From Mrakia gelida (taxonomy: Eukaryota; Basidiomycota; Tremellomycetes; Cystofilobasidiales; Mrakiaceae), in assembly GCA_024345305.1 (NCBI GenBank), contig BRON01000009.1:124001-188000 (forward strand): a stretch of 64,000 nucleotides of DNA. Reading direction: 5' to 3'. The position numbers were made by a program, and so were the translations under genes. Positions 43,501 to 53,300 of this stretch are shown here, piece by piece (the first letter of the stretch is position 1; every line of letters starts with the position of its first letter). The notes under the pieces were generated by a model. That model worked only from the letters and a program-made list of their open reading frames with translations. It was not told the origin of the DNA and did not search any database.

Positions 43501-46163
43501 AAGGAAGGGAGGTTGAGATGTCAGAGGTGGCGAAAAGGGACGCGTCGAGAAGGAGAAGGCAAGAGCTCGGCGCGTACCATTTGAGTCTTGAGCTGAAAGA
43601 TCTTCTCCGTAGTGGATGGTGATGATGAAGACACCGACGGCTCGAGTATCTGTGAGACGAAATGAGGAAGTGGATTAGTAAAGGTCGACGCGGGAGGGAC
43701 GCGAGAGTAACAGGGGAACGAACCTCCGATGGCGGCGCCAGAAAGCATCTCCTGGAGGTTGAGAGTCATGGACTTGGGAGCAACAAACTCGGCAGTTCCG
43801 GCAGCGATGGCCATCTTGACGAAGGTGGAGATGAGAGGAAGATCGAGGATGCTGCGACGGAAGAAGGCGAGGAAAGCAGGACGCGCGTCAGTTCGACTCA
43901 TCCCCCTTCGCCGGCACGAGAAAACGGGTAAGTTTGTAAGTTTTGGAGACAAGACTCACTTGGGAAGAGCCTTGATCATGGGAACAACCGAAACCTCGAC
44001 AGCAGGGACGCCCATGAAGGTGAAGGTGACGTTTCGAACGAAGGGAGCCTCGGGGATGAACTGAAGTCTCAATCGAACGGTTCCGACGAGGGACTCGACC
44101 TGGACCCAGAGAGGGATGGGAATCTCGAGCCAGTCGAAAGCTCCGAGGAAGAACTCGATGAGGAGGTGAATGTTCTTGCTTCGAAGCTCGTTCGATTGTC
44201 CGGGTTGAGCAGCGTAGGCGAAGGCGACCTCGAGGTTCTGGGCAAGGAGGACGAGTCGAAATCAGCTCGATTTGATTCCCTCGAGATGTAGCACATGAAA
44301 CTCACGACGTAGTCTCCAGATTGATCGAGATCGGGAGCAGGACCAGTTCCGGGAGCACCAGCCTTCGCGGGAGGAGGTTTTCCTTGATCGATCCATTCCT
44401 CTCGAGGGTACTTCTTGTCCGTAGGGTGATCGGGGAGTCCTCGCATGGAGAGGATTCGGAAAGGGTTGACTCCCTGGTTCGAAGGAAGGCAGAGAAGGTG
44501 GTCGAAGGTCAGAAACGCGACGCGTCAGTTCTGAGAGGCGAAAGGGACGAGACAAACCTGACCGAGATCCGAAATCCTGACGGCCGCGACCATCGAGGGA
44601 AGAGACTGCTGCATGATGTCTTCGACCATGTCGGCTGAGGCGAAGGAACAAGTGTTCGAAGGTCAGCTCGACTCGACTCGACAAACTCGCCCTTGACTTC
44701 CCTTCGAACTCACCCATAGGAAGGAACAGATCGGGATTAACGAGTCCCCAAACAGTTCCAACGAGAGCGTTGAGCCACTCTACACTCTCAGGCATAGGAG
44801 GACTGAACTTCTCTCCTCTTTCCTTGTGCATCTGAAGCCTGACAGCCTCGACCTCCTTCTCGAGCTTCCTCGCGGCTCCCCAAGCGAGAGTCGCTCCTCC
44901 GAACCCGACCGCTCCGAGGATGGAGGAGAGGAAGAAGAAACCGAACCATCCGCTTCGGAAGGCGACGAGGACCCAGATGATGGTGGTAGAGGCGACCGAG
45001 AAGAGAGCGAGACGGTTGAGGCTGAGGAGGATGGGCGCGAGAGAGGGAGGAGTTGCAGGAGGGAAGGGCTGAAGGGAGATGTTGGTAGGATGAGCTGGGG
45101 AAGGACCGATTCGAGTGTGATGAACTGCTGATCCTGGGGGAGCTGGGTTGAGGGAGTTGAGGTGCTCGGCTCCGGGGTAGTCTGAAGGACGAGAGAGAAG
45201 AGAGAAGATGGTGAAGAAGGAGGGAAGAGGTCAGCTTCGATCTTCCTTCCCTTCGAGCTCAGCCGCACGAGCGAGGGAAACAGACCTTCGAGTTCAGCGT
45301 CTTTGATGGTGACCGGAAGTCCAGTGACGGGATCCTTGACTGTTCGTTCTCCCTGCTTGTTTTTGACCTGGGAAGAAGATGGGAAGGGAAAAGAGAGGAG
45401 GGAGGACCGCAGGTCAGAAATCCAAGCCCTCTGCGTCATGCGAGCGGAGTCGATAGCCCCCTTCCCATCTCTGTTCTTCAGGAGAACCCCAAAATCTACA
45501 GCATTGAAAGGAAGCTGGAAAGGCTTCCTCATATCCAGTTCTCGAAGTTGGGCGAGGAGGAGCTGGGACGACGGACGAGGGGAGAGGACGGGAGAGGGTG
45601 GGACGACGATCTCCTTCCGAGCTCAGCTCTCCTCCCTCCCTCCTTCCTTCTGGCTCCTCTCTCCTCTCCTGCCCCTCCTCTGACCTCAAATCAGAGATGG
45701 GACTCCCGAAGACACGAAGAAGGAGAAGAGAAGACTGAAGTACCGACTTGATCTGTAGGTTTTCCCTGAGCTGGTTTCATCCTCTTCATGACCTCGTCCT
45801 TGTCCTCTCCTGCCTCCTCCTCCTCTCGAGCGACCTGCTCCTCCTTGTGCTTCTCGAGCTCCCCAGAAGAGAGATCTTGAGCAGAGTCGTCCTTGTGGTT
45901 TCGAGCTCGCTCAGCGACGTAGCGTTGGACGGTCGGGATGGGGTTCTACGGAAGCAAAGAGGAGAAGAGATCAACTTTGGAGCTCGGAGGAGCCTCGAGG
46001 GAGATGGGTCTAAGGGAGGGAGGAGGCACTCGTTTGGACGTACTGCATCAGAGTAGCCTTGTCCTCTGGAGTTGGCGGATCTGCCTTCGACGTGAGACAT
46101 GGTAGAAGCGTGATGATCCAAAGATGGAGCTGCTGCTGGGGGTGGAGGTTGGGAGTCGGCCAT
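40554..46163 (-). CDS. TCB: Tricalbin / extended-synaptotagmin-like protein (SMP and C2 domains)
   Basis: A 1117-aa ER membrane tether that transfers lipid at ER-plasma membrane contacts. Twenty-five exons: 46044-46163, 45744-45945, 45488-45495, 45286-45367, 44714-45181, 44558-44634, 44306-44470, 43960-44237, 43724-43851, 43578-43649, 43289-43474, 43189-43218, 43015-43115, 42916-42933, 42682-42848, 42485-42611, 42320-42407, 42123-42233, 41941-42039, 41601-41862, 41341-41512, 41162-41251, 40973-41020, 40761-40880 and 40554-40688. Lengths sum to whole codons. Seen: DPVTGLPVTIKDAE, two hydrophobic hairpin segments (LALFSVASTTIIWVLVAF, FGFFFLSSILGAVGFGG), SMP domain (WLNALVGTVWGLVNPDLF, FRILSMRGLP), then C2 domains with GSSDPYIVL, LWDSD and LHWSIGFYEKA, and a basic C-terminus. 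The 8-nt third exon is inferred. Confidence 0.92.
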
Positions 46164-46822
46164 CGTTTTGACTTTGGAACAGAACTCGTCGTTGGAGGCA
46201 GAACGAGCGATCGGGAAGGGAGGGAGGCGGTTCTGAGAAGGCCCACGAGAAAATGACGTACTTTTGCTCATCCTTCGTGCTTGGCTCAGAAAATCTTCGA
46301 GATTTGATTCCGAGTCTGCTCAAACATGGACGAGCGAGAAAAAGGCAGCTTTTGCAGCTACGAAGAAAGGTCGAGGCTCGCTCGGTTTCGTCGCGTCGCT
46401 TTCACTCTCGTCGTGCGGTTCGAGGCAGGTTTGCCTACCATCAGACGCGAGCTTCAACTGGTGACTTTGCACAAGTGCTCGGGCATAGACTCGAGAAGAC
46501 CCTGAAGACAAAGCTTCCCTCGAAACATCCGCGTCGTCTCCCTTCTCCTTCTCATCTTCGAGGCTCAACTTCGCGACGCGTCCCGCCCCTCCCCCTCTTC
46601 CGCTCGCTTACCATCCCACTCCTCCCTCGCTTCGTCTCATCATGATTCTCTCAGCTTATACTACTTGCCTGCTTCTCCGTAGCCGGTAATCGTTCTAACG
46701 TGTAAGACGTCGCTCAGCAGCAAACGATCTGCTCAACCGAGAAAGCAAATCGCACGACGCGTCTGCTCCTCTTCCTCGCTCCCTTCCTCCCTTGCCATCC
46801 CATCCCATCCCAAAAAAACCTT

Positions 46823-46905
46823 TAGTCAATTTGGGGTTCGAACCCAAGATCCCTTGCGTGTACAAACTTGTAAAGCAAATGCCATGACCACTAGGCCAAT
46901 CGACT
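46823..46905 (-). tRNA. tRNA-Val (TAC) with short intron
   Basis: Same structure as the gene at 31207-31289: acceptor AGTCGAT/ATTGACT, D-arm CCTAGTGGTCATGG, T-arm TTGGGTTCGAACCCCAA. The intron reads AGTTTGTACA, one base different from the other copy, while the mature parts are unchanged. Purifying selection on both copies is implied. Confidence 0.88.
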
Positions 46906-47879
46906 CGTCCTAACCAACTTTTGCTGATCTGCGACCATGTCTCGTTCGTTCGCGACGTTCGTTTCCCTTCCTCGCCCGTCCGTATCTTCTTTCTTCCCGC
47001 GCACACTGCCTGCACGGAAAGGTGAACGAGAGAGCAAGCTCGCTGAGGTTGAAGTCGACGCGTGGGGATATTGAGGGGGGAGGAGAGAGTTCTTCTCTCG
47101 TTCTTTTCCTCGCTTCGTCTTCGAATCGAGACCGCGACGAGACGGGTCGAAGGCCTTAAACTAAGGTGAAGTGCACCGGCGAGCGAGGCGTCCAGAGTAT
47201 GGAGTCGGTGGAGCTCATCGAAAAGAGTAGGGCATGCTGAGGGGATCAAGAGGGGTACGCAAATCAGGCGCGCGCTGAAAGCTCGTTGATTGCGGCTCAA
47301 GTTCAGCGAGGTCAGCGATTCATCTGAAGCTGGTAAGAAGGAAGAAAGCTCGAAGGAAGATTGATCCTGAGATCCGTGGGCTCACAAGGCTACCCACTTC
47401 GAAGTGGTGAGGATCGAGATCGACTGAACTCCCCTCCTCCAACGCGTCTCGACTGAGTCCTTGCTCATCTTCGTATCTCCTTCTTCTTCTACGACTCGAG
47501 ACCGTTATATCGAGACGCTCAAGGGACCGCTTAGAATTCTGGTCGCCCATCTCGCATCGTCCCTCAGACCCCTTGCGCGAAACGAGCAGACGAATCTCGA
47601 GTGATGATTTTTGCTTCCCCGTTGGCGTTCAACCCCCCTCCAACGCGACGAGACATCAAGCGTACGGCAATCGGAAGCTACAATGTCTATACGAACTAGG
47701 TAGGCACAGGCGAGTAGAAGCTCAGTCATGCTCAACTTACATGATTTCGGTGGGTGCATTGAGTCGTCGTGTTCAGTACAGTCTCGACCTGAGCTGCCGC
47801 CCTCACTCCCTTTCCCCCTCATCCCACCTACACATAAACCCTGAATCGCTGTCATAAAATCAGGGATCTTCCTGTATAT

Positions 47880-47938
47880 TCGCGGTTAGTGTAGTGGTCT
47901 ATCACGTTCCACTCACATTGGAAAGGTCCCGGGTTCAG
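47880..47938 (+). pseudogene. Truncated tRNA-Val (CAC) copy
   Basis: Matches the minus-strand tRNA-Val(CAC) at 30169-30241 through the acceptor 5' strand, D-arm and anticodon arm (one change, CTCACAT for CTCACAC) into the T-loop (GGGTTCAGCC), then diverges completely. With no 3' T-stem or acceptor strand it cannot fold as a tRNA. Confidence 0.7.
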
Positions 47939-48018
47939 CCTGACTGCACGCGTCCGAGTCGACGTCGCCGCGTCGTGGGATCATCAAACCGCTTCTTTCG
48001 TCTCTTCCGCTTCTGAAG

Positions 48019-48498
48019 ATGGGGGACGAAAATGACTACTGCTGTCTTATCTACTTACGAAAACTTGCGCGGGAGGCAGTGCGAGCACAGTTCGGCAAGG
48101 AGTGAGAAGAGGAAGAACGAAACGTGGACGACGTGTCGAACGAGATTCGGACGTTGAGTCGCTTCGTTTCCTCTGTTCCCTTACTGACTCGCGTCCCTCT
48201 TCCGAGCAAAAGTGAGTTCAAACAAGATCTATACGAACTTATCTGCGAAGTCATCACCATGCACTGCACCCCTCAGCTCTAGAATCAATCTACCGAAGTC
48301 CCTCCTCCCTCTCCCTCTTCGATTCCCTCAACGAGTCGCTCGACCGTCCCCTTCCTTTACAGAGACTCGAGGAAGTGGATCTCGTTTCTTTCATACCACC
48401 AGAAGCGAGCCCCAACGAAGAGAGAGAAGCGAAAGTGTCAGCGTTCTACACTCGTCTTCCTCCCTCTTCACGGCTCTTCCTCGCTCGCCGAGTGCGTG
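48019..48498 (+). CDS. Putative small gene, incomplete model
   Basis: Two segments look coding and join in phase: 48019-48101 (MGDENDYCCLIYLRKLAREA and on) and 48227-48498 (SIRTYLRSHHHALHPSALES, LFDSLNESLDRPLPLQ, VDLVSFIPPEASPNEEREAK, FYTRLPPSSRLFLARR). The second ends at a GTGAGC donor, or reads on unspliced to a stop at 48663-48665, which would overlap the ABM gene on the other strand. The first exon is far below usual length cut-offs. I do not recognise the product. The joining intron has a CTGAC branch site, but its acceptor was selected by phase. Confidence 0.35.
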
Positions 48499-48598
48499 GT
48501 GAGCTCGTTCGTCCCATCTCTCCCTCTCCTGTTCTCGCCGAAACACCCTTAAGCTTCGGTCGAAGGACGATAGAGAGAGATGGGTCTAGAAGGGAGAT

Positions 48599-49156
48599 TC
48601 AAACTGACCTCGAGAACCTTCCGAAGACCTTCGCCAGACCGACAAACCCTTTCCCGGCGGCGTGAGCGTTGAGGACGGTGAGGGAAGCATACTGCTCGAA
48701 GAAGTAGAAGGTGTGGGTCTTGGCTTCCCAGGTCACATCATATTGAAGAACGCCTTCCTCCTGTATGAGGGTCCAGTCGAAGCGAGAAGGGTGAGGAGAG
48801 AGAGGGACGAGAGACGAGGAACGAGGGAGATGGTTGGGGAGGATCGGAGGGAGGAGAGGAGCGAGTGATTCAAGGTCAGCTTTCAAAAGGGAGCTTTACA
48901 TAAGACGGGGTGGGGGGATTCGAAGGGTCGGAACGAAGGAGATAGAGGGGGCTTGCAGCCAGCGAGATTGTGAAAGTGGTCTACTGTAGATGGAAAGGAG
49001 AGAGGAGGGACGAACCGCGTTCGAGAGAGCGATAGTCGACGCAACGACCTCCTTGAGCTCAGCGATCTCCTTCTCGGTTGGATCGGCGACCTGGAAGATG
49101 GCACAGATTCGGAAGGACTTCTCGGGGGACGCGAGGATGCCGGCAGGGATGTCCAT
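48599..49156 (-). CDS. Second small ABM-domain-like protein
   Basis: A 100-aa product from exons 49016-49156 and 48599-48760, joined in phase by a 255-nt intron. Sequence: FRICAIFQVADPTEKEIAEL, then EEGVLQYDVTWEAKTHTFYF and FEQYASLTVLNAHAAGKGF. This follows the same strand-helix-"EGVLQY"-strand-FE-Y-helix order as the ABM gene at 12.7 kb and as stress-responsive alpha/beta-barrel proteins. The stop at 48599 directly follows a GTCAGT that could be a donor, so a further exon is possible. Confidence 0.6.
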
Positions 49157-50333
49157 AGTTTGAGGTAGGGAAAGGTGTTGGTGTTGATGTGGGAAGGGGA
49201 GGAGGGAAGGAGGGAGAGGAGATGGGTGTTCGGAAGGAAGAGGAAGCTCGGAGATGGTCGAGTTCCTCATCAGCTGAGGGTTTCACCGCCTTCTTCCCTT
49301 TTTTTTTTCGCTCAAGTTTTGCTTGAGGGTTTGCAAAATAGTCACAACTTGACCGTGTGCGTGCAAAAATGTTAAGCGAGAAAAGAATGAGAGACGAGAA
49401 GCCGGAGCAAAGACGAGAGCTGCCTCTTCCTCCTCTCGCGAACGAGCTCACCGTCGTCGTTCCTTCATTCATCAACTTCCACCCTCCCAACGAGTCGATA
49501 TCTTCTCTCTTTGTTCCCACACACCGCAGCGCCCTTCTTTCACCCCTTTCGCACCTCTCCAAACTCAAACCCGCGAGGAAAACCTCCAACTTCCCCCGAC
49601 GACCGTCCTCCTTCCATGAGCTCGCTCCTCCCTTTCCTCGCTCGTCTCCTCTCGCCCACTCCCCTCCCTCCCCCATCGAGCTCAAACGCTCCATCCTCAC
49701 CCTCGCTGTCACCCAACCCTCGGAAGATGCTGCCTCAGCGAAGGGAGGGCGGATCGTCGTCGTCGTCGTCGTTCGTCGTTCGAGTCTTGTCGTCGTTCGT
49801 TTCGGGCAATTGATGTCGTTTAGGTTGGATAGCACAACCCATATACCCTCTTCCCTTCTCCTTTCTCCTCTCTCCTCATCTCTACCTGAGCTCCAACCAC
49901 TGACGGCAAGACTTCAGCGAGCCGACGAAACGAAGAGCCATCAAAGGCTCGATTGACGCGAGCTCACTCACTCCCTTCCCTCCCCCCTCCGCTTCTCTTC
50001 CGATTTTCTCCCTCAGACGCCTCACTTTCAGAGCGAAACGAACGTTGTCACCTCTAGTTCCAGCGAAAAATAAAATCTCTGGAGAAGGGGAAAGAAACGC
50101 GTCCTCCCGCAGCTTGATTTTCATCTTCGCCCGACTTGTCTTGTTTTCGGGTCGCTCTCCTCCCTTCCCTCCAACCCACCACCCACCCTCCCCCCCCCCT
50201 CTCCTCCCCCCCCTCCCCTTATCGTCCCTTTCCCTCCCCCCAGGCCACCCAACCCCCTTCCTTCGCCACCTCGCTCCCTCGCTGGCTCATCTCACTCAGC
50301 TTCGCTTCTCTCGCTCGCAAGCTCGCTCGCCAA
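49157..50333. other. Long spacer 5' of the FHA gene
   Basis: Divergent promoter region of the ABM gene and the FHA gene, with long pyrimidine tracts near 50160-50240. A plus-strand frame from 49616 to 49813 (starts MSSLLPFLARLLSPTPLPPP) ends near a possible GTTCGT donor and might be a small gene with a second exon after 49917, but neither end is convincing, so I do not call it. Confidence 0.35.
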
Positions 50334-53300
50334 ATGGAAGCCTCCCCCGCTCCCGAAGACCTCCCTCAAGAAGGCTCGTTCTGCACTCTGATCCTCGTTC
50401 GGAAAGCCGACGGAGGAGAGATCTCCAGATACCCTATTGATGGGGAGAAGTTTACTTTCGGGAGGTGAGTGCCAACGAGGGTGAGAAGGGGAAAGGGGGT
50501 GGGGGAAGGGTGAAAGGGAGGGAAGGAGAGGAGAGAAGAGAGAGAAGAGAAGCTGACTTGTTGTTGATGGTTGGTTTTTGGAAGGGATGTGACGAACGAT
50601 GTGAGTCAAGTGCGAGCTGGTGAGTTGGAGTGAGGAGAGAGAGTTACTGACCCTTAGTCCTCGTACAGGTCCGTCTTTACTACACTGATGTTTCGAGGAT
50701 CCATGCTGAGGTCGTGTTCGATAAGGACAGGAAGGTTCGTTCATTCATCCCTCACCCTTCCCTTCCTCCTTCCCTTTGCCCTTCTTCTTACTCCCCCCTT
50801 ATAACTCCCTGCTAACGCTCATCCCAATCACCACCCACCTCCTTACACCCTCTTTCGTTCGATATCGTCTTAATCAGGCCTCTCTCAAAGTTCTCGGTCG
50901 ACGAGGAGTGGAAGTGAACGGCGTTCTCCTTCCTGAAGGAAGCGAGATCGCTCTCAACCACGGAGACACCATCGAAATCAGGAAGAAGAGGTTCTGCATC
51001 GGGTTCCCATCCGAGAAGGAGGTGGAGCAGCACAAGGCGGCAGAGGTGAGTACAACGGATGGATGGGATGAGGAAGGCAAAGGGGACGGGAGAAGGAGGG
51101 AAGGGAAGGAGAGGAAGGAAGGAGAATCGAGTTGTTGACGTTTGTTTTTCCTCCCTGTCCTCCTTCCCGTTCCCCCCCCACTCTCTCTTCCTTCTTGCTC
51201 GCCCTCGCTGGCAGACCCACACCCCTCGCCGAAACCGCCCTTCGCATCGATTCTCGCTCCTGCCCAAGGATCTTCTCTACTCGCCTTACGCCAAACAGGA
51301 CGCCATCGAACAGGAGGAGCAGAACAAACTCGCCGCCGCTCAAAGTCCTTCCAAACAGCAACGAGGAGGAGCAACCATGCCTTCGTCCAGACTCGGTCAG
51401 GCTCAGTCGGAGGAGGAGGAGGAGGAGCTCGAGGAGGAGGTTGCTGCACCAGCTCATGAGGAGGAGGAGCAGGTCGCTCTCGATTCGTCCGAGGAGGAGT
51501 CGGAGCAGGAGTCTGAGCTGGAGGAGCATTCCGAGAAGGAGAACGTTCCTGTGAGGACTACGCCTGCTAAGGTCTGTCTCGCTTTTACTCTCTCGTGGAT
51601 CGCTTTTCTCCCGGCGAGATCGAGGAACTGACCTTCCCTCCTGCCTCCTCTCCTCCCTCGTTCCCTCTCCCAGGCCACTCCCATCGTCGTACCTCGAGGC
51701 TACCTCACCCCTCAAGCCGTCACCAAGCCCTCCTCTTCCCGAGCTGGAGCTCAGACTGGTGTTCGACCTGGAATGCAAGTTCACTCGTTCGAGAGGCCCG
51801 CGAAGAAGGTCGTCGTTCAGTCGCCCGTCGTCGTCGCTCACGTCGATTTGGCTAGTCACTCCGAGGAGGAGTTTGCTGAGGAGGAGGAGAACGAGGAGGA
51901 TTTCGAGGATGAGGATGAGGAGGAAGAGCTTGAGGTTGCTGTGAGTTCAATCGTCTCGAGCGTGTGTCGAGTTCTCGCGTCGCCGTTCCCTGACCTCCTT
52001 CGCCTCTCCTCCTCTCCTCCTCCCTTCCCTCAGACCGAAGCTCCCCGAACTCCCTCTTCCATCCCTCTCCCTCCCTCCGCTTCCACTCCCTACACCCCCT
52101 TCGTCGCCAAACAACGAGCCGCCGCCCACCAAACTCCCTCCGCCGTCCCTCTCCCAGCTTCGGCCAACACTCCCTACACCACCAAGAAGACCACCACCAC
52201 CACCACCTTCGCCGCTACTCCCTCTTCCGTCCCTCTCCCTCCCTCGGACGGTCGAACTCCCTACGCTGCCGCGAGCAAGACCCCAGGAGGAGCTCGAGGT
52301 CGAACCGTCAACTTCGCCGCTCCCGCGACTCCCGTTCAGTCAGCCACTCCTCGAATCACCAAAGGTCACTCCACTCCCTTCGCCGCCGCCGCCAAGACTC
52401 CCAAATCTATTCCCCTCCCTCCCTCGGCCGATACTCCTTACCACCAGCAACAGCAGGAGTCCTCGTCGTCGCCCGCGAAAACTCCTCGATCCGTCCCCCT
52501 CCCCGCCTCCTCCCAAACTCCCTACCACACCACCACACCCAAGAAGACCGTCACCGTCGTCGTTGCGAAGGAGCAGACTCCCAAGAACCTGGGTTCGTCA
52601 TCGGCGAGGAAGGTTGGAGGAGGAGGAGGACCGAGCTCGTTGAGGAAGGCGATCTTGATGAGGAGTGCGAGGAAGGTGATGTTGGAGGAGAGGGAGAGGG
52701 ACGCGGCTGCTAGGTTGAGGGATGAAGAGGAGGAGGAGGAGGAGATGGAGATGGAGATGGATGGGGAGAATGTCGATCCTGCTTCTGTAGCGTTGCCTGA
52801 GTCACCGATGGTGGGCGGGGTGAGTTTTCAGCGTTTCTCTTTCTTTTGTTTTCGTTTCTTCTGTCGCGCGTTCGACCTGGAGCTGAATTTTTCTCTTTAT
52901 TTCTTCCTCTCCTTTCCTTTGCAACCTCCCTTCTTCGCCCACAGTACACTCCTCAAGCTTCTACACCCGCTCAACACCTCGCGTCTCCCTCTTCGTCGTC
53001 CGTTCCCACCCCTCCCCGAGCTCTCGACTTCTCCAACGCTCAGGACTCCGAGAGCGACGAGGACGATCAGGACGAGATGGCGGTGGATCCTACTGCCGCT
53101 GCCTTTGCTGAGGACGACTCCGAGTCGAGCGAGGACGAAGACGAGGACGAGGAGCTCGACCCTGCTTCCATCGCTCTTCCTCCTTCCATGCCTGGAACGC
53201 CTGCTACTCCCGTTCGTTCATTCCTCCCTTCCCACCACTTCTCTTCAGCTCTTTGCTGACACAACGTCTCTTCTTCGTTTCCTGCCTTCACCCAGTACCA

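Larger units (their letters stand above)
46165..47938. repeat. Inverted repeat, copy 2, carrying tRNA-Val sequences
   Basis: Reverse-orientation partner of 30169-31935. One end abuts the tricalbin start codon region (TTCTGTTCCAAAGTC versus TTCTGTTCCACAGTC in copy 1); the other ends inside a tRNA-Val(CAC) copy at 47938. It holds a complete tRNA-Val(TAC) on the minus strand. Because it includes the tricalbin upstream region, this may be the ancestral copy. Confidence 0.8.

Noticed and set aside
45414..45689. 91-aa minus frame between tricalbin exons as a coding exon
   Set aside because: It can be entered in phase but ends in a stop before the next exon; the 8-nt exon gives a continuous frame instead.
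49059..49835. 258-aa minus frame upstream of the second ABM gene
   Set aside because: It starts in spacer, has simple threonine/arginine-rich composition, and overlaps the ABM first exon in another frame.
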